Shown here: positions 8,408 through 17,405 of the stretch, piece after piece
How the letters are laid out: every line of letters starts with the position of its first letter
How positions within the stretch are numbered: the first letter of the stretch is position 1
DNA from: Pseudomonas mendocina
GTDB lineage: Bacteria > Pseudomonadota > Gammaproteobacteria > Pseudomonadales > Pseudomonadaceae
DNA: 64,000 nucleotides
Direction of reading: 5' to 3'
NCBI RefSeq assembly: GCF_900636545.1
Contig: NZ_LR134290.1
Coordinates: 2,976,001-3,040,000, forward strand
The notes under the pieces: model-generated
Told to the model about the DNA's origin: nothing
The model's database searches: none
Seen by the model: only the letters and a program-made list of their open reading frames with translations
Translations under genes and position numbers: made by a program

Positions 8408-8469
8408 GTGCGCATGGCGCACCCTACCTGGGACGCCGCCATGCTTGTGTAGGGTGCGCCTCGCGCACC
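8408..8469. repeat. Paired GTAGGGTGCGC palindromes
   Basis: GTGCGCATGGCGCACCCTAC (8408) faces GTAGGGTGCGCCTCGCGCAC (ending about 8468). Same dispersed family as at 4321, 15479 and 34258. It lies in the gap between nosP and the small membrane protein. Confidence 0.75.
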
Positions 8470-8476
8470 ATGACCC

Positions 8477-8869
8477 TCAATGCACCGGCCAGAACATCAG
8501 GGTCAGCACGAACATCCCAGCGTAGAAGCCGATCTCCAGGGTTTCCGTCCACGGCTGGATGCGCTTGATCGCGCCATGCACATGCACCAGAACCATCAGC
8601 AGGGCCACCGCGGCCAGCACCTCGAAGGTGGTGTGCAGCGCTTCACCAGTCAGCGCGGCGCGCAGCATCAGCGCCTCGACAATGAGGATGAAGGCGCCCA
8701 GGCAACGTCCGAAGTACACCGCGAGGTCGATGTCCTGCGGGATGCGCCAGCGCATCAGGCGCGCCCAGGTCAGCGGCAGGAGGAAGATGGGGAGCGCGAA
8801 GACCAGCGTGGTGCTGATCGCCAGCACCAGCAGATAGGTTTGAGCCGATTCGCTCCAGAGTCCGATCAT
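8477..8869 (-). CDS. Small four-helix membrane protein, unknown function
   Basis: 130 residues with about four hydrophobic segments: 10-32 ('YLLVLAISTTLVFALPIFLLPL'), 50-70 ('CLGAFILIVEALML'), 80-98 ('FEVLAAVALLMVLVHVHGA') and 110-128 ('LEIGFYAGMFVLTLMFW'). A conserved-looking 'HVHGAIKRIQPWTETLE' loop is the only distinctive motif. I do not recognise a named family. It starts 53 bp below the porin terminator on the same strand. Coding is supported by the even spread of hydrophobic segments and a clean ATG. Confidence 0.7.
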   Translation of the reverse strand: MIGLWSESAQTYLLVLAISTTLVFALPIFLLPLTWARLMRWRIPQDIDLAVYFGRCLGAFILIVEALMLRAALTGEALHTTFEVLAAVALLMVLVHVHGAIKRIQPWTETLEIGFYAGMFVLTLMFWPVH

Positions 8870-8891
8870 TGAATTCTTCCTTTCGATTCAT

Positions 8892-8921
8892 AAAAAGAAC
8901 GGGAGACCCATGGGCCTCCCG
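8892..8921 (-). terminator. Rho-independent terminator of the porin gene
   Basis: Read on the minus strand: CGGGAGGCCCATGGGTCTCC plus CG hairpin, followed by TTCTTTTTA. It begins 20 bp after the porin stop. Confidence 0.85.
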
Positions 8922-8941
8922 TCGTCCGCAAGCCATGTGGC

Positions 8942-10126
8942 TTACCAGCTGAGTACCGCACCCACGGCGAAGGTGTCGGTGTCCTCGTTCAGACCACTGC
9001 CGGCGGCGGCGTCGATCTGGTACTGGTTGTACTCGGCGACCAGCTTGAGGTTGTCGTTGATGGTGCGGAAGTAGGCGATGCCGCGGGTCTCGTAGTCCGC
9101 TGCCACGCCCAGGCCGTTGCCGTCGTCCTCGGTCTTGCCATAGGACAGCGCCACGCGGTTCTTGCCCCAGGTGTAGGAGCCCTGCAGCAGGTAGCCGTCA
9201 CTGTCGATGTCACGCAGGGTCGGCTCGCCCAGGTTGTTGGTGAAGAACGGGTTGATGCCCTTGGCCTGGAAGCCCGAACCAGTCAGCGACAGGCCGCCGA
9301 ACTTGGCCTGCACGCCATAGCCGAGGCCCTTGGAGGTGACCTTGTCGACGGTGTCGTCGGTATTCTCGGAGGTCTGGTAGGCACCGTTGACCCAGGTGTA
9401 GATGGTCGAACCGCCCAGATCGAACTGGTAGCTGACTTCCGATTCGAAGCGCGGGTTTTCCTGGTAGGCCTTACCGGTCGGGCTGTCGTCGTTGGTGTCT
9501 ACCGGGTCCATGATGCCCACCGCGACACGCAGGCCTTCGGCCAGGTTGTTGTTGCGGTAGGTGATCTGCGAGGTCGGGAACGGATACGGGTAGCCGGTGC
9601 CGATATTGCCGAAGGACACGCCGTTGCCGTCCACCAGGCCCAGGGTATCGGAGACGTTGCCGTACCCGGCCAGCAGCTCATCGAGGAAGATATTGGAGCG
9701 CGAGAACAGACCGAAGTCCTTGCCCACCAGCACTTCGCCCCACTCCGAGCTGGAAACGGTGCCGTAGAACTGACGGACGTCGATGGCGGTATCGGTGCCA
9801 TTGGTTTCGCTGTCGTTGATGGTGACCCAGAAGGACGAGCGACCGGTCAGCTTCAGATCATCGATCTGCTTGCCGAAGTTGAAGCCGATCCAGTTGGGCA
9901 GAAAGCCCATCTTCACCCGCGACTGGCGACGGTCGAACTGCTCGCCGTCACGGTCCACGTCGCTGTTGACGTAGAAGGCGTTGATATAGCCGTCGGTAGA
10001 GAAAGTGGTGTCGTCCTTGTCGTACAGGACGATCTCGGCGGCGGCCTGCTGCGCGGTCGCCAGGGCGACGGCCGTGGCCAAGGTCAGGGGCAGAAATCGA
10101 GTGATGGCGATCTTGTTGTTGTGCAT
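8942..10126 (-). CDS. Outer-membrane porin
   Basis: 394 residues. A signal peptide (first ~30 residues, ending 'AQQAAA') is followed by a beta-rich chain with 'DGYINAFYVNSDVD', 'SRVKMGFLPNWIGFNFGKQIDDLKLTGRSSFWVTI', 'EVLVGKDFGLFSRSNIFLDELLAGYG' and a terminal Trp ('AVGAVLSW'), the usual BAM signal of outer-membrane barrels. The pattern is that of 16-strand general porins (porin_4/OmpC-like). Neighbouring PQQ-alcohol genes suggest possible solute entry for that pathway, but this is inference. Its own terminator follows. Confidence 0.85.
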   Translation of the reverse strand: MHNNKIAITRFLPLTLATAVALATAQQAAAEIVLYDKDDTTFSTDGYINAFYVNSDVDRDGEQFDRRQSRVKMGFLPNWIGFNFGKQIDDLKLTGRSSFWVTINDSETNGTDTAIDVRQFYGTVSSSEWGEVLVGKDFGLFSRSNIFLDELLAGYGNVSDTLGLVDGNGVSFGNIGTGYPYPFPTSQITYRNNNLAEGLRVAVGIMDPVDTNDDSPTGKAYQENPRFESEVSYQFDLGGSTIYTWVNGAYQTSENTDDTVDKVTSKGLGYGVQAKFGGLSLTGSGFQAKGINPFFTNNLGEPTLRDIDSDGYLLQGSYTWGKNRVALSYGKTEDDGNGLGVAADYETRGIAYFRTINDNLKLVAEYNQYQIDAAAGSGLNEDTDTFAVGAVLSW

Positions 10127-10446
10127 AACGCTCTCCGCTTGAGTGGCGACCGCCAGGGCAGTCGTGTCGGAGGCGATTATCGAAAGCAGGTCAGACGGGC
10201 CATACGCTGCCTTGGCAGCGATTCACTGCTGCTTTGGCCGGGCGCTACCGGCCCGCTCCCGCCGGCTCGCGACCGACTTGCTACCGGTAGCGGGAGAAAG
10301 GTCGTAGTACCTGGCCAGCCCTAGGGCGTAGACGTGCAGACAAGGCGCGCAGAAGTTCTCAAGAAGGGATACAGAAAAACGCCCACGGCAGAGCGCCTGG
10401 CCGTTCCGGGCCGGGTTCATGGTGATGCGTGGGAAGCAGCGCTTGC
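10127..10446. other. Gene-free spacer between porin and pqqF
   Basis: 320 bp without a gene. The right side (10280-10291) has a perfect 12-bp palindrome GCTACCGGTAGC, with CTCCCG (about 10256) and CGGGAG (about 10291) able to pair around it. The left part must carry the porin promoter, but no clear -35/-10 pair stands out. On the minus strand a T-run after a weak GC hairpin near 10375-10400 could end pqqF transcription. Confidence 0.5.
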
Positions 10447-12822
10447 CTAGACGGGCGCCGGAGCTCCGCTGGCCAATACTCGCCAATCGCGGGCAAGCAG
10501 CAACTGCTCATGCGTCCGCAGCAGATCGCTCGTGGACAGTGCCTGCAATGCCTGTAAAACCTGCTGCGGATGCAACTCGGGCAAGCCCGCCAGATACAGA
10601 TGCCACAGCTGCTCGGCGCGAGCCTGGTTGGACCTGGCCGGACTCAACGCAGCTTGCAACGCATCAAGGGCGCCCGACAGCGTCGCATCATCCAGCCCTT
10701 CGAGCAGTGAGCGCTGCTCATCGAGAAAGGCACGGACATGGGCGAAGATACCGGCCGCATCGCAGACCGGCGACTGCAAGGCGAACAGCAGGCCTCTGCT
10801 GCCCAGCACCTGGCGAAAGCCGGCGAACAAGGCATAACCCAGTTGCAGCTCGCCTCGCAGGCGCTGGTAGAAACGTCCCTGCAGCAGTTGCCCGAGCACC
10901 CGCCAGGCCGCCTCGGTAGGAGCGGTAGCGTCAGGCAGCGGGCAGAACAGCAGCAGTGCCGCATCCGCGCCGGGCTGCGAGACCTCGTGCCAGTCGACTC
11001 CTCTCCAGGTACCTGATGCTGGCGGCAAACCCGCCAGGGGCTCGACCGCCGTGCACAACTCTGCGAGTCGCGCCTGCTGCCGCTCGCCCAGCCCGACGCT
11101 CAGTCCTTGCAGGTTCGATGTAGCGGGCAACTCGCACAGCTGCGGCAAACGCTGCAGCAGCACCCGCAACAGCATCCCCTGCGAGGTGAATTCGACAGGC
11201 TCGTTTACGGGGGCCAACAGCAACGGCAGCAGTTGCGTGCTGAAAGTCGGCAACAATGCCGCAGCCCCCCGCAAGGCCAAGGTCCAGCCAGAGACATGCA
11301 CGCTCAGTTGACTGGCGATGCCAAGTCGCTCTCCACGCCAGCGCAGATCAGCGCTACGCGCCAACAGGGCGGCTTCGATGGCCGTCATATCGCCGCTACC
11401 GACAAACGCGCCGCGCCAGTAAAGCGCGGCCGGGCCGCCCTCGGGCTGCCCAGGGTAATGCCTCAGCTCAGCCAGCGGCAAAACGGCCGAGACAGAGCCC
11501 CGCTCATCCAGCAGTAGCTCGTCGCAGCACAGCTGCCATTCGTGCTCAAAGGGTAGCGGCGCCTGGGCCGGCAAGGCCTGTAGGGGCAGCGCCAATCCAG
11601 TCGCGGGCCACTCTGATTGTGTACGCTGGCTGCATTGCAGCTCTATCAATCCGTCGCCTTGCGCCAACTGCCCGAGCAGCGCGGCCAGGGAGCGCAAGGT
11701 GGTGTCGTTTTCCTGCTCGGGGGCCTGCAGGTGCTGAGCCAGTGCCAGTGAGCTAAGCCCTAACAACCTCAGTGCGACCGCCTGCTGATGACCCTGCAGC
11801 CGCTGCGGCCAATGTTCATGGCCCTGCAGCTGCGCCGCCCAACTCTGCACCGCTGCACGCAAGGCCGGGCCCTGCTCCGTCGTGGCGCCGGGAAAATCGA
11901 AGCGCAGCAGACACTGGCCCTGATGCCGATACAACTCCCGCACCTGCAATTGCCGACACAGCTGCCGCTCACGCAAGCCAGCCAGCAGGCCGCCAGATGC
12001 GGGGTCATGTAGGGTGTCCAACAATAACTCCAGTGGTGCCTGCAACTGGCACGCATCGACCTGAGCGGCAAAGCCCAAATGCACGGCAGGCCGATCGTGT
12101 TGCAGACTCAGGCGTGAGGCGCGCAGCGGAAGCAAATCGGCCACAGGTCTGGAATCTTCGATCTGTGCGCCCGGCAATGGCCCCAGCAGCGCCTCGGCGA
12201 TATCCAGCAGTTGCTCTGGCGCTTGCGGCCCCACCAGGCTCAGGCACATATGTCCGGCCTGGTAGTGGCGCTGGTGATACGCACGCAGCGCCTGCTGAAA
12301 CGCCTCGGATTCGACAAGCAGCGTGTTGCGATCACCTGCCAGAAAGTCACTGCAGCGATGATCGACCGCCAGCGCCTGGCCCAAGGCATGATCGATGCGG
12401 CAGTTCACATCCTGGCTGCGCGCTTGGTATTCGGCGTGCAGCACTTCGCGCTCGCGCAACTGCGCGTCGATATCCAGCAGCGGCTGGCAGAGCATATCCA
12501 GCAGACGCGTCAACGCCGGCTGCAGAAGTTCGGCCGGCAGTTCGCAGACGAAATCGGTGTGCCGAGCCTGGGTCGAGGCATTGACCAGCCCACCGTGGCG
12601 CTGGACGAACGCCATCAAACCCTGATCGACCGGGTAATTGCGGCTACCGAGAAACAGCAGGTGTTCGAGAAAGTGCGCCAGACCCGGATAGGCTGGCGGC
12701 TCATCGTGACTGCCCGCCGCCACCCGCAGACACACCCCTGCCTGCTGCGCCCAGGGCTGTTGCTGCGCGCGCAGTTCGGCGCCATTGGCCAGGCGCCGGG
12801 TAACGGGAGCTTGATTGGACAT
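10447..12822 (-). CDS. pqqF: PQQ biosynthesis M16 metallopeptidase PqqF
   Basis: 791 residues. The N-terminal M16 domain shows the inverted zinc motif HxxEH ('HFLEHLLFLGS', His50, Glu53, His54) with the third ligand Glu131 ('HAEYQARSQDVNC'), 77 residues after His54 as in the family. The substrate-region motif 'RHGGLVNASTQARHTDF' follows. PqqF cleaves the PqqA peptide after its Glu-Tyr crosslink is made, in the cytoplasm. I start at ATG 12822 ('MSNQAPVTRRLANG'), because the upstream extension lacks family features; AGAGAA lies just before it. Unusually it is a single gene divergent from dusA rather than next to pqqABCDE, though it is close to the PQQ alcohol locus. Confidence 0.85.
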   Translation of the reverse strand: MSNQAPVTRRLANGAELRAQQQPWAQQAGVCLRVAAGSHDEPPAYPGLAHFLEHLLFLGSRNYPVDQGLMAFVQRHGGLVNASTQARHTDFVCELPAELLQPALTRLLDMLCQPLLDIDAQLREREVLHAEYQARSQDVNCRIDHALGQALAVDHRCSDFLAGDRNTLLVESEAFQQALRAYHQRHYQAGHMCLSLVGPQAPEQLLDIAEALLGPLPGAQIEDSRPVADLLPLRASRLSLQHDRPAVHLGFAAQVDACQLQAPLELLLDTLHDPASGGLLAGLRERQLCRQLQVRELYRHQGQCLLRFDFPGATTEQGPALRAAVQSWAAQLQGHEHWPQRLQGHQQAVALRLLGLSSLALAQHLQAPEQENDTTLRSLAALLGQLAQGDGLIELQCSQRTQSEWPATGLALPLQALPAQAPLPFEHEWQLCCDELLLDERGSVSAVLPLAELRHYPGQPEGGPAALYWRGAFVGSGDMTAIEAALLARSADLRWRGERLGIASQLSVHVSGWTLALRGAAALLPTFSTQLLPLLLAPVNEPVEFTSQGMLLRVLLQRLPQLCELPATSNLQGLSVGLGERQQARLAELCTAVEPLAGLPPASGTWRGVDWHEVSQPGADAALLLFCPLPDATAPTEAAWRVLGQLLQGRFYQRLRGELQLGYALFAGFRQVLGSRGLLFALQSPVCDAAGIFAHVRAFLDEQRSLLEGLDDATLSGALDALQAALSPARSNQARAEQLWHLYLAGLPELHPQQVLQALQALSTSDLLRTHEQLLLARDWRVLASGAPAPV

Positions 12823-12940
12823 CGTCAGTTCTCTGGGCTGCTTGTCGCTAGCTTGCCCCTTGCCCCTCGGTCCGGCAATGCTGCTTTGGACCGAGTCCGG
12901 GCCGACCGCCTGATGCAAAGCCGCTGGCCGGCCAGCAACA

Positions 12941-12973
12941 AAAGCCCGTGCCACGCGGGCTTGCTGTTAGAAT
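12941..12973. promoter_or_regulatory. Hairpin and -10 element between pqqF and dusA
   Basis: AAGCCCGTGCCACGCGGGCTT (12942-12962) forms a GC hairpin; on the minus strand it is followed by TTGTTG, so it could act as an attenuator in a long pqqF leader. TAGAAT at 12968-12973 would be a -10 for dusA, with no good -35. Confidence 0.3.
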
Positions 12974-13006
12974 ACGCGGCCATTTTCCAGCCCGTCACAG
13001 CGTCCC

Positions 13007-13999
13007 ATGTCCCAGGATTCCAACCGCCCTGCCCTGTCCCGCCGCTTTTCCGTTGCTCCGATGATGGACTGGACGGATCGTCATTGCCGGTTCTTTCTCC
13101 GTCAGCTGTCGCGCCATGCCCTGCTCTACACCGAGATGGTCACCACCGGCGCGCTGATCCACGGCGACCGTGAGCGTTTCCTGCGTTACAGCGAGTGTGA
13201 ACACCCGATTGCCCTGCAGTTGGGCGGTAGCAACCCGCAGGACCTGGCGACCTGCGCGCGGATGGCTGAAGAACATGGCTATGACGAAGTGAACCTGAAC
13301 GTCGGCTGCCCCAGCGACCGCGTGCAGAACAACATGATCGGCGCCTGTCTGATGGGCCACCCGGCGCTGGTGGCCGACTGCGTGAAGGCCATGCGGGACG
13401 CCGTGAGCATACCGGTGACGGTCAAGCACCGCATCGGCATCAACGGCCGTGACAGCTACGCCGAGCTGTGCGATTTCGTCGGCCAGGTACGCGATGCCGG
13501 TTGCCGCAGCTTCACCGTGCATGCCCGCATCGCCATCCTCGAAGGCCTGTCGCCGAAGGAAAACCGCGAGGTTCCGCCGCTGCGCTACGACGTCGCCGCG
13601 CAGCTCAAGCAGGATTTCCCCGACCTGGAGATCATCCTCAACGGCGGGATCAAGACGCTGGAGGAATGCGAACGGCACCTGCAAACCTTCGACGGCGTGA
13701 TGCTCGGCCGCGAGGCCTACCACAACCCCTTCCTGCTGGCCCAGGTAGATAATCGGCTGTTCGGGGCGGATACCACGCCCATCACACGCATGGACGCCCT
13801 GCTCGCCCTCAAGCCCTATGTTGAACAACATCTACGCGAGGGCGGCACCCTGCATCACGTCAGCCGCCACGTGCTCGGTCTGGCACAGGGTTTTCCCGGC
13901 GCACGACGCTTCCGCCAACTGCTGTCGGTGGACATCCACAAGGTTCAGGATCCGCTCGGCCTGCTCGATCAGGCCGCCGAGCTGTTGCGCGGGCACTGA
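13007..13999 (+). CDS. dusA: tRNA-dihydrouridine(20/20a) synthase DusA
   Basis: 330 residues, the usual DusA size. The FMN-binding TIM barrel starts 'RRFSVAPMMDWTDRHCRFF'. The catalytic cysteine is Cys101 in 'NLNVGCPSDRVQNNMIGACLM'. 'VKHRIGI', 'HARIAILEGLSPKENREVPPL' and 'NGGIKTLEE' are the conserved FMN/tRNA segments. It reduces uridines in the tRNA D-loop using NADPH. The last 31 bp overlap the convergent Fur-like gene. Confidence 0.95.
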   Translation: MSQDSNRPALSRRFSVAPMMDWTDRHCRFFLRQLSRHALLYTEMVTTGALIHGDRERFLRYSECEHPIALQLGGSNPQDLATCARMAEEHGYDEVNLNVGCPSDRVQNNMIGACLMGHPALVADCVKAMRDAVSIPVTVKHRIGINGRDSYAELCDFVGQVRDAGCRSFTVHARIAILEGLSPKENREVPPLRYDVAAQLKQDFPDLEIILNGGIKTLEECERHLQTFDGVMLGREAYHNPFLLAQVDNRLFGADTTPITRMDALLALKPYVEQHLREGGTLHHVSRHVLGLAQGFPGARRFRQLLSVDIHKVQDPLGLLDQAAELLRGH

Positions 14000-14304
14000 G
14001 CCGTGATCGTCAGGCGATAGCGGCTGCGCCCTGTCGCCTGGATCATGCCGCCTTCCTCCATGCGCCGTAGTACCTGACGCACGCTCACCAGCGAGAGCGG
14101 CTCGCCGGCCTGATTCAATTGCTGGTGCAGCTCGCGGCTGGAAATCCCTTCATCCTCGTCGGCGCCGTACAGTGCCTCCACCACCTTCTGCCGTGGCATG
14201 CTGAAGCGCAGCCCGACGGCCTGCAGCAAAGCGCGGCACTGGCGACTGTCCGGCGCATTCTCGGCAGAGTTCAGTGAACGAGACGGGTTGTGCTGGGTCG
14301 ACAT
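13969..14304 (-). CDS. Short Fur-like winged-helix regulator
   Basis: 111 residues from ATG 14304 ('MSTQHNPSRSLNSA'). The core 'ALLQAVGLRFSMPRQKVVEALYGADEDEGISSRELHQQLNQAGEPLSLVSVRQVLRRMEEGGMI' matches the N-terminal DNA-binding half of Fur/Zur proteins. The C-terminal dimer/metal domain with its His/Cys ligands is missing; the protein ends about 20 residues after the wing. Annotations of such proteins as Fe2+/Zn2+ uptake regulators should therefore be read with care. It converges on dusA with a 31-bp coding overlap. Confidence 0.75.
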   Translation of the reverse strand: MSTQHNPSRSLNSAENAPDSRQCRALLQAVGLRFSMPRQKVVEALYGADEDEGISSRELHQQLNQAGEPLSLVSVRQVLRRMEEGGMIQATGRSRYRLTITAQCPRNSSAA

Positions 14305-14440
14305 GTTCGGGCTCCTTGGCTGTGTAACAAAGCCGGACTCCACCGACTTCGAGCGTTTTTTCGGGTCTCTTCAATAGAGACGAACGAGATGGGAAAAAAC
14401 GCATCCGCAAATGGTAAATATTGTGTCAGCGCCCTACCCG

Positions 14441-14469
14441 TTGAGCGCCTAGAGCGCCTCGGGTAAGGT
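14441..14469 (+). promoter_or_regulatory. Candidate sigma-70 promoter of tal
   Basis: TTGAGC (14441-14446), 17-bp spacer, TAAGGT (14464-14469), 30 bp before the tal start. Confidence 0.4.
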
Positions 14470-14498
14470 CGCTTCATCTGCAACGACAAGGCTATGTC

Positions 14499-15425
14499 AT
14501 GACCTCCAAGCTGGAACAACTCAAGCAGTTCACCACCGTAGTCGCTGACACCGGCGACCTCGATGCCATTGCCCGCCTGCAACCGGTGGACGCCACGACC
14601 AATCCCTCGCTACTGCTCAAGGCTGCCGCGCTGCCCCGCTATGCTGACCTCTTGAAACAGGCGGTAAGCGCTGGCCAGGGCGACCTGGGTCTGGCCTGCG
14701 ATCATTTCGGGGTAGCCGTCGGCCAGGAGATCCTCAAGGTCATTCCTGGGCGTATTTCCACCGAGGTTGATGCGCGCCTGTCGTTCGACACCGAGGCCAC
14801 GCTGCGCCGCGCCGAGCGCCTAATCGGTTTGTATGAAAAAGCCGGCATCGGTCGCGACCGCGTGCTGATCAAGATCGCCTCCACCTGGGAAGGCATCCGC
14901 GCGGCCGAGCAACTGGAAAAAGCCGGCGTGCAGACCAACCTCACCCTGCTGTTCGCCTTCGCCCAGGCGCAAGCCTGCGCCGACGCTGGCGTGTTTCTCA
15001 TCTCGCCGTTCGTTGGCCGCATCTACGACTGGTACAAGAAGGCCGAAGGCCGTGACTTTGCGGGCAGCGAAGACCCAGGCGTACAGTCGGTCACGCGCAT
15101 CTATGACTACTACAAGGCCAACGGCTACGACACCGTGGTGATGGGCGCGAGCTTCCGCAACCTTGGCCAGATCGAGGCGTTGGCTGGCTGCGACCGCCTG
15201 ACCATCAGCCCGGATCTGCTGCAGAAACTGGCCGAGGATGACGGCGTCCTGAGTCGCCAACTGAACCCCGGCGCGACCAGCCAGCCGCGCCAGAGTCTCG
15301 ATGAGAGCGCCTTCCGCTGGGCCCTGAATGAGGATGCCATGGCCACCGAGAAACTGGCCGAGGGCATCCGCCTATTCGCCCGAGATCAGGAAAAGCTCGA
15401 AACACTGTTGGCCGCCAAGGCCTGA
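14499..15425 (+). CDS. tal: Transaldolase
   Basis: 308 residues, type-B transaldolase length. '[14 protein letters not shown]' (residues 30-43) and the Schiff-base Lys125 in '[17 protein letters not shown]' are present, with '[31 protein letters not shown]' downstream. It transfers dihydroxyacetone units between sedoheptulose-7-P and glyceraldehyde-3-P in the non-oxidative pentose phosphate pathway, in the cytoplasm. A terminator follows the stop directly. Confidence 0.97.
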   Translation: MTSKLEQLKQFTTVVADTGDLDAIARLQPVDATTNPSLLLKAAALPRYADLLKQAVSAGQGDLGLACDHFGVAVGQEILKVIPGRISTEVDARLSFDTEATLRRAERLIGLYEKAGIGRDRVLIKIASTWEGIRAAEQLEKAGVQTNLTLLFAFAQAQACADAGVFLISPFVGRIYDWYKKAEGRDFAGSEDPGVQSVTRIYDYYKANGYDTVVMGASFRNLGQIEALAGCDRLTISPDLLQKLAEDDGVLSRQLNPGATSQPRQSLDESAFRWALNEDAMATEKLAEGIRLFARDQEKLETLLAAKA

Positions 15426-15430
15426 ATGAC

Positions 15431-15462
15431 AAAGGGGCGCCAGCCAAGCTGACGCCCCTTTA
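15431..15462 (+). terminator. Terminator after tal
   Basis: AAAGGGGCGCCAGC / GCTGACGCCCCTTT stem with a CAA loop, 5 bp after the tal stop. The A/T-flanked stem could also work for the convergent rssC transcript. Confidence 0.75.
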
Positions 15463-15478
15463 CATTGCGAGTTCGAAG

Positions 15479-15503
15479 GTAGGGTTCGCTGCGCGCACCC
15501 TAC
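15479..15503. repeat. GTAGGGTTCGC...GCACCCTAC palindrome
   Basis: Short imperfect palindrome of the dispersed GTAGGGTGCG family, located between the convergent tal and rssC genes. Confidence 0.65.
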
Positions 15504-15516
15504 GGAAAGCGATCGA

Positions 15517-16011
15517 TCAATGCCGTTCGAGCGCGCTGACCAGATCGTGGAACGCCTCGCGGTTGGAATCGTTGAGCCCCATCAGAATACGGTGAGCCTC
15601 CAGCACCTTGGCCTTGACCACTTCCTCGGATTGATCCTGCGACGGCAGATCATCCAGGCACTCGGGGCACGGGATTGGCCGATCGACGATATTGAACACC
15701 TGATCGAAGCCCATGGACTCCAGCAGGCGGGTGATGTCGTCGTGAGTGGTGACAACGGTCGGCAACAGACCAACCTTCTGCCGCGACAAAATGGACAATT
15801 TCGCCAGCAAACCAAGGGTAGTACTGTCGATACTGCGAGTTTCGGTCAGGTCGATGACGATGGCCGAAAAATTCAACGCGGTAAAAATCTTTTCAATCGT
15901 GGCATCCAGCGCTGAACACAGGGTCAGACGGACTTCACCGACGAACTTCAGGACGAATGTTCCATCCTGCTCGGCAAATTGGATGCGACCGGGGCTAATC
16001 CCAGGGTTCAT
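15517..16011 (-). CDS. rssC: STAS-domain anti-sigma factor antagonist RssC
   Basis: 164 residues. The STAS domain occupies residues ~10-110 with 'IVIDLTETRSIDSTTLGLLAKLS'; Ser60/Ser63 and Thr64 are in the usual phosphorylation region. A C-terminal extension carries 'CPECLDDL', the only Cys pair. In Pseudomonas this gene follows rssB, and the pair is thought to form a partner-switching module acting on stress/virulence regulation. The start overlaps the rssB stop by 4 bp. Confidence 0.88.
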   Translation of the reverse strand: MNPGISPGRIQFAEQDGTFVLKFVGEVRLTLCSALDATIEKIFTALNFSAIVIDLTETRSIDSTTLGLLAKLSILSRQKVGLLPTVVTTHDDITRLLESMGFDQVFNIVDRPIPCPECLDDLPSQDQSEEVVKAKVLEAHRILMGLNDSNREAFHDLVSALERH

Positions 16012-17192
16012 GCAAGGTTCCTGCTCAACACCAGCAAGGCGATATCATCCGGCATCTCGCCCAGATTGGCCAGACCGAGAACTTGACGCAAACCACTCAG
16101 CGTACCGCCAGCCTGGCTAACCAGTTGTGGCAACGCCAATTCCTTCTCTTTAAGCGTGTCCCCCGGCAGCAGATCGAGAATGCCGTCCGACAGCAGGGTC
16201 AGGCTGAACGACTCCGGTAGTTTCATTACCAGATCACCGTACTGCGCTTCTTCGAACAGGCCGACCGGCAGGCCACGGCCTTCCAGGTAACGCGCCTGGC
16301 CATTCTCGAACAGCACCGGAAGCGGTAGATGCCCGCCGATGCTGTAGGTGAGCATGCCGCTCTCCTCGTCGATCACTCCGCCAAGCATGGTTACGTGCTT
16401 GCCCAGCTTGCAGTTGATAAGGCCACGGTTGATGTGGCCAAGGACATCGGATGGCTTGAATTCGGGCAGCGTGCCGCCACGTCTCCACTCGTAGAGCAGG
16501 CGCGTGGTCATGAACTTGAGCAGTACGGTGACGAATGCCGAGGAAGCGCCATGGCCGGAAACATCGGCCAGATAGAAGGCGATGCGCCGCTCGTCGATAC
16601 GGAAATAATCGACGAAGTCGCCGGACAGGTAGAGCGACGGGATGATCTGGTGTGCGAAGGTCAGGCCATCGGTCTGCCAGGGCGTTCCCGGCAGCATGTT
16701 CATCTGTACCTGGCGCCCAGCGTTCTGGTCTTCCTGCAGCAGGTGCAGGCTGGCCTGCAGCTCGCGGTTGGTCGCCTCCAGCTTCTCGCGGTAACGCTGG
16801 TTCTCGACACGCAGCCGTGAACGATCCAGCGCACGGCGCACCGAGTGCTCCAGCACGGCAAGGTCTTCGAGGGGCTTGATCAGGTAGTCGGCAGCGCCGA
16901 GACGCAGGGCTTCGACGGCATCGTTCATCACGCCAGCGCCGGAGACCACGATCACCGGGACTTCGACGCCGAGCGCATTGATACGTCGGATCAGTTCAAG
17001 ACCGTCGACCTGCGGCATGCGCAGATCGCAGATCATCAGGTCGGGGCCTTCCTGCTGGAACACTTCCAGCCCCTGCAAACCATTGTTGGCCTGCAACACC
17101 TTGAAGCCGCTGTCCTCGAGGTAGGCCGCAAGGCTTGCACGCACGACATCGTCGTCGTCGATGATCAGCAGAGTGGCACTGGTTTTGTGCAT
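16008..17192 (-). CDS. rssB: Response regulator with PP2C-type phosphatase output, RssB
   Basis: 394 residues from ATG 17192. The receiver domain runs from 'TLLIIDDDDVVRASLAAYLE' with phospho-acceptor Asp56 ('LMICDLRMP') to 'YLIKPLEDL'. A coiled-coil linker (~130-175) leads to a SpoIIE/PP2C phosphatase domain: 'SLYLSGDFVDYFRIDERRIAFYLADVSGHGASSAFVTVLLKFM' and 'LTLLSDGILDLLPG' carry the metal-binding aspartates. It likely dephosphorylates the neighbouring STAS protein RssC. It is the first gene of the rssB-rssC pair (ATGA overlap). Confidence 0.9.
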   Translation of the reverse strand: MHKTSATLLIIDDDDVVRASLAAYLEDSGFKVLQANNGLQGLEVFQQEGPDLMICDLRMPQVDGLELIRRINALGVEVPVIVVSGAGVMNDAVEALRLGAADYLIKPLEDLAVLEHSVRRALDRSRLRVENQRYREKLEATNRELQASLHLLQEDQNAGRQVQMNMLPGTPWQTDGLTFAHQIIPSLYLSGDFVDYFRIDERRIAFYLADVSGHGASSAFVTVLLKFMTTRLLYEWRRGGTLPEFKPSDVLGHINRGLINCKLGKHVTMLGGVIDEESGMLTYSIGGHLPLPVLFENGQARYLEGRGLPVGLFEEAQYGDLVMKLPESFSLTLLSDGILDLLPGDTLKEKELALPQLVSQAGGTLSGLRQVLGLANLGEMPDDIALLVLSRNLA

Positions 17193-17405
17193 GGGGTATC
17201 CAGGCAAACTGCGCCAGGGCAATTTTGGTCACTGCCCGTGGCGCGGCGCCGCGTCATTGGCGCCAGGGCGATTTCAAGGGGCAGACGGTACTCCCATCCG
17301 CCGGCCGATTCAAGCCGGGACCGGTCGTCGTTCGGCAGCTTTACAGGTCAAATCGACGAGGGTTATAAGAGCCGCGGAAGAGCTCATAAGAAGAGGACAG
17401 GGTCC

